Below are positions 5,128 to 6,857 of a stretch of 6,857 bases of DNA, piece after piece. The position numbers and the translations under genes were made by a program. Source of the DNA: an uncultured Ruminococcus sp. (GTDB lineage: Bacteria > Bacillota > Clostridia > Oscillospirales > Ruminococcaceae). Position 1 is the first letter of the stretch; every line of letters starts with the position of its first letter. The stretch covers positions 1-6,857 of the forward strand of contig UQEM01000129.1 in assembly GCA_900540005.1 (NCBI GenBank), written 5' to 3'. Below the pieces are notes generated by a model. That model had not been told where the DNA came from. It made no database searches and saw only the letters and a program-made list of their open reading frames with translations.

Positions 5128-5195
5128 TTCAGTGACTGCCCGACCCCTGCGCCAACAGAGGTCATAGGGGCGGTCATTTCTCTTTCTTCGGTCAT
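5067..5195 (-). pseudogene. N-terminal fragment of the gene after mobC, probably the same replication protein
   Basis: ATG 5195-5193 overlaps the mobC stop as ATGA, and AAAGGAG lies seven bases upstream, so a genuine translationally coupled gene starts here. It reads MTEEREMTAPMTSVGAGVGQ and SL, then loses sense and runs antisense into the 3' end of the PIN gene, reaching TGA at 5069-5067. The junction is probably near 5128-5135. Starts of this kind precede AAA or primase replication proteins in Clostridia elements. Together with the orphan C-terminal piece at 3998-4438, this suggests one gene whose middle was replaced by the PIN cassette. The start is firm; the identity is inferred. Confidence 0.5.
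5133..5179 (+). terminator. Possible terminator of the PIN gene
   Basis: TGACTGCCC (5133-5141) pairs with 5168-5176 with one G-U pair, and GACC/GGTC (5142-5145/5160-5163) extends the stem. TTTCTCTTTCTT follows. It lies six bases after the PIN stop codon. It also falls in what looks like the coding start of the minus-strand gene at 5195, so its role as terminator may be fortuitous. Confidence 0.4.
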
Positions 5196-5518
5196 TCTCT
5201 ATCTCCTTTCAGACCATTCAGTGTTGTTGTGATAAGCTGTATCGTGGACAGCAGCTCATCGTCCACAGCAGAGCTATTCTCTATCCTTTTCAGCTCTGCA
5301 AGTACCTCAGCAAGCGGATTTTTCAGAGCCTTGTATACTCTCGGATTGCCCTGCACCACCACATCACGGCACAGCAGCCGTTTCACGATGTAGTCCTGCT
5401 TGGTCAGTCCCGACAGTGCAACCGCCGAGTTGATGAGCTGATCTTCTTCGGGCGAGACACGAAAACCGATCGTCCTCGCTCTGAATCTGCCCTTGCTGTC
5501 AAGATTATTCGCTGACAT
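5192..5518 (-). CDS. mobC: MobC-like ribbon-helix-helix mobilization accessory protein
   Basis: This 108-residue protein probably binds oriT and helps the relaxase open the DNA. The N-terminal half has a ribbon-helix-helix pattern: RARTIGFRVSPEEDQLINSA (about 13-32), then SGLTKQDYIVKRLL (about 36-49). The C-terminal half is helical (NPLAEVLAELKRIE, then LLSTIQLITTTLNGL), as in MobC-type relaxosome proteins. ATG 5518-5516 is chosen because GAGGTG (5530-5525) lies six bases upstream; GTG 5527 would begin inside that site. It overlaps the int end by 14 bases and the next start by four (ATGA), so translation is coupled along the operon. No lesion is seen. A plain RHH regulator is an alternative. 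Confidence 0.65.
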   Translation of the reverse strand: MSANNLDSKGRFRARTIGFRVSPEEDQLINSAVALSGLTKQDYIVKRLLCRDVVVQGNPRVYKALKNPLAEVLAELKRIENSSAVDDELLSTIQLITTTLNGLKGDRE

Positions 5519-6599
5519 CTGCATCACCTCTTTTCTTTTTCAGCTCTTCGAGCTTATTTGCCATCTCCGTCTGCTTGGACGGAAACAGATGTGCATAACG
5601 GTAAGTGATCTCGATGCTCTCATGTCCCACACGGTCAGCGATAGCAACAGCAGAGAAGCCCAGCTCGATCAGGAACGAAACGTGGCTGTGACGCAGATCG
5701 TGAATGCGGATTCGTTTCAAGCCTGTCGCTTTCACACCTCTGTCCATCTCATGGTGCAGATAGCTCTTGGATATGGGGAAAATTCGCTCGTCTGGCTTCT
5801 GGTCGTACAGCATACTGAAATACTCCTGCATCTCCTCGCAAAGAAAATCAGGCATTTCAATGGTACGGTTGCTTTTCTTGGTTTTCGGCTTTGTGATGAC
5901 GTCCTGTCCCTTGATACGCTGATAGGACTTGTTGATGCGGAGCTTGCGGTTCTTGAAATCGAAGTCCGCAGTTGTGAGAGCCAGCAGCTCACCGAGCCGG
6001 ATACCGCATCAGTACAGCATCTCAAAGGCATAGAACGAGATCGGCTTATCCATCATGACCTCGGAAAACTGCATATACTCGTCCTTTGTCCAGAAGTTCA
6101 TCTCCTTGGCATTCTTCACGCCGATGCTCCCTGCTTTTGCGGCTGGATTGGTACTCAGGTCATAGTAGCGAACAGCGTGATTGAAGATACAAGAGAGCTG
6201 ATTGTGCAGATTTTTCAGGTAGGTCTCCGAATAGGGCTTGCCGTTTTTGTCACGGTGACGGAGCAGTTCGTTCTGCCACGTCAGCACGTCCCTTGCCTGG
6301 ATGTCCTTCATGGACTTCTCCCCGAAATAGGGCAGGATCTTCGACTTGATGACACAAGCCTTATGCTCCCAGGTGTTCTGCTTCAAACGTGCTTTCATGT
6401 CCTGCTCATACAGCTTGTAGAAGTCCTTGAACAGCATATCGAGGTCGCCGCCCTGCTGGAGAAGAAATCTGCGTTCCCAATCCTGAGCCTCTCGCTTTGT
6501 CTTGAAGCCACGCTTGCACTTCTGCTTGCGATGTCCCTGCCAGTCATCACAGCGTGTCATAACATACCAAGTGCCGTTTTTGTCCTTGTATACGGGCAT
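5505..6599 (-). pseudogene. int: Tyrosine integrase interrupted by an in-frame TGA
   Basis: This enzyme would integrate and excise the element by site-specific recombination. The 364-codon frame is complete except for TGA at codon 197 (6011-6009). Residues 1-50 are an arm-type DNA-binding domain (VYKDKNGTWYVMTRCDDWQG). Residues 55-160 are the SAM-like core-binding domain. The catalytic domain follows with Arg201 in CGIRLGEL, KTKKSNRTI, His300 and Arg303 in HDLRHS, His326 in GHESIEI, and Tyr335 in RYAHLF. Homologues usually have Trp before CGIR (YWCGIR), so TGG to TGA is the likely change. TGA also ends neighbouring genes, so recoding as Trp is unlikely. ATG 6599-6597 overlaps the xis stop by one base (TGATG). 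Without the stop, all catalytic residues are present, so a single error would explain it. Confidence 0.9.
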
Positions 6600-6814
6600 C
6601 AGTCCTCACCCTCTTTCTTTTCAGGTGCTTTCACCGGGCGCTCCGCCGAGTACACTCTCTCGTTGAAATACTCACGGTTCACTCTGCCTGTGATGGTGAT
6701 GTAGCCCTTTGCGTCAAGCTCCTCATTGAGCTGCTTGATGATCTTGTATGCATACGGAACGGAGATCTCCATGATCTCTGCCAGTTCCTCTGCACGGATA
6801 AATTTTTCTGACAT
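6599..6814 (-). CDS. xis: Xis-like helix-turn-helix DNA-binding protein
   Basis: This small 71-residue DNA-binding protein is probably the excisionase or directionality factor for the adjacent integrase. It reads FIRAEELAEIMEISVPYAYK, then IIKQLNEELDAKGYITITGR and VNREYFNERVY. This is a winged-helix/HTH fold typical of small proteins encoded just before tyrosine integrases in Firmicute elements. ATG 6814-6812 is preferred, since AAAGGG (6829-6824) lies nine bases upstream; the upstream in-frame TTG 6823 abuts that site. The charged tail (ERPVKAPEKKEGED) is probably disordered. It is the first gene of the xis-int-mobC operon; its promoter lies beyond or near the right edge. The excisionase role is inferred from position; it could be a transcription regulator. 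Confidence 0.7.
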   Translation of the reverse strand: MSEKFIRAEELAEIMEISVPYAYKIIKQLNEELDAKGYITITGRVNREYFNERVYSAERPVKAPEKKEGED

Positions 6815-6857
6815 AGTAGTCAACCCTTTCTTAAAAATTGTTCTGTGTGGTATCGGG
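6815..6857 (-). promoter_or_regulatory. Leader of the xis-int-mobC operon, cut by the window edge
   Basis: This stretch holds the AAAGGG ribosome binding site (6829-6824) and an A/T-rich segment (ACAATTTTTAAG). The promoter is not identifiable within the 43 bases present. Confidence 0.4.

Noticed and set aside
6009..6011. TGA read as tryptophan (alternative genetic code)
   Set aside because: TGA is the natural stop of mobC and xis in this window, so a code change is unlikely.
5493..6704. 403-codon plus-strand open frame antisense to int and xis
   Set aside because: It is the mirror of a real integrase, has no ribosome binding site, and no motif was recognised in it.
1..6857. tRNA or rRNA genes
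   Set aside because: I saw no cloverleaf with a TTCGA-type arm and CCA end, and no conserved rRNA segments.

Overview
The window looks like part of a decaying mobilizable element from a gut Clostridia-type Firmicute, probably Ruminococcus-like. The evidence is a MOB_V relaxase with the QRTLSGCFGRGDLNHNNR-type start, a TnpV-like protein, a Tn916-style tyrosine integrase with a small Xis-like partner, a MobC-like ribbon-helix-helix protein, and strong AGGAGG-type ribosome binding sites. The host assignment is an inference from family resemblance.

Layout. Positions 1-1132 hold no gene I can name, only dense inverted repeats and stop-poor decayed frames. At 1133-1249 (minus) is the 5' stub of an EcoRI-type adenine methyltransferase gene. 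It is divergent from an XRE-family regulator (1389-1754, plus) across a control region with four ACTTGC/GCAAGT half-sites. A bidirectional terminator (1756-1793) separates the regulator from the converging mobilization operon. On the minus strand come a MOB_V relaxase (2230-3583) and TnpV (1811-2215). Upstream of the relaxase, 3638-3809 is a run of seven stem-loops that is probably oriT, and 3921-3996 is an iteron-like repeat block. The right part is a minus-strand operon with overlapping genes: xis (6814-6599), int (6599-5505), mobC (5518-5192) and the start of a further gene at 5195. That last gene is cut off after about 22 codons. A C-terminal piece of a primase/helicase-like replication protein appears at 4438-3998. 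Between the two pieces, in the opposite orientation, is an AT-rich gene for a PIN/NYN-fold nuclease-like protein (4510-5127) with its own near-consensus promoter.

How it fits together. Int and Xis would excise and integrate the element. MobC, the relaxase and oriT would let it be mobilized by a helper. The primase and iterons would support replication after excision. The XRE protein probably controlled the methylase or the leftward genes. Several key genes carry lesions: int has an in-frame TGA, the relaxase has a frameshift and an ATA where its start codon should be, the primase is split and the methylase is a stub. The PIN gene, xis, mobC, tnpV and the XRE gene look intact. The element therefore appears immobilized unless some lesions are sequencing errors. 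The most interesting feature is the PIN cassette that seems to have replaced the middle of the replication gene.
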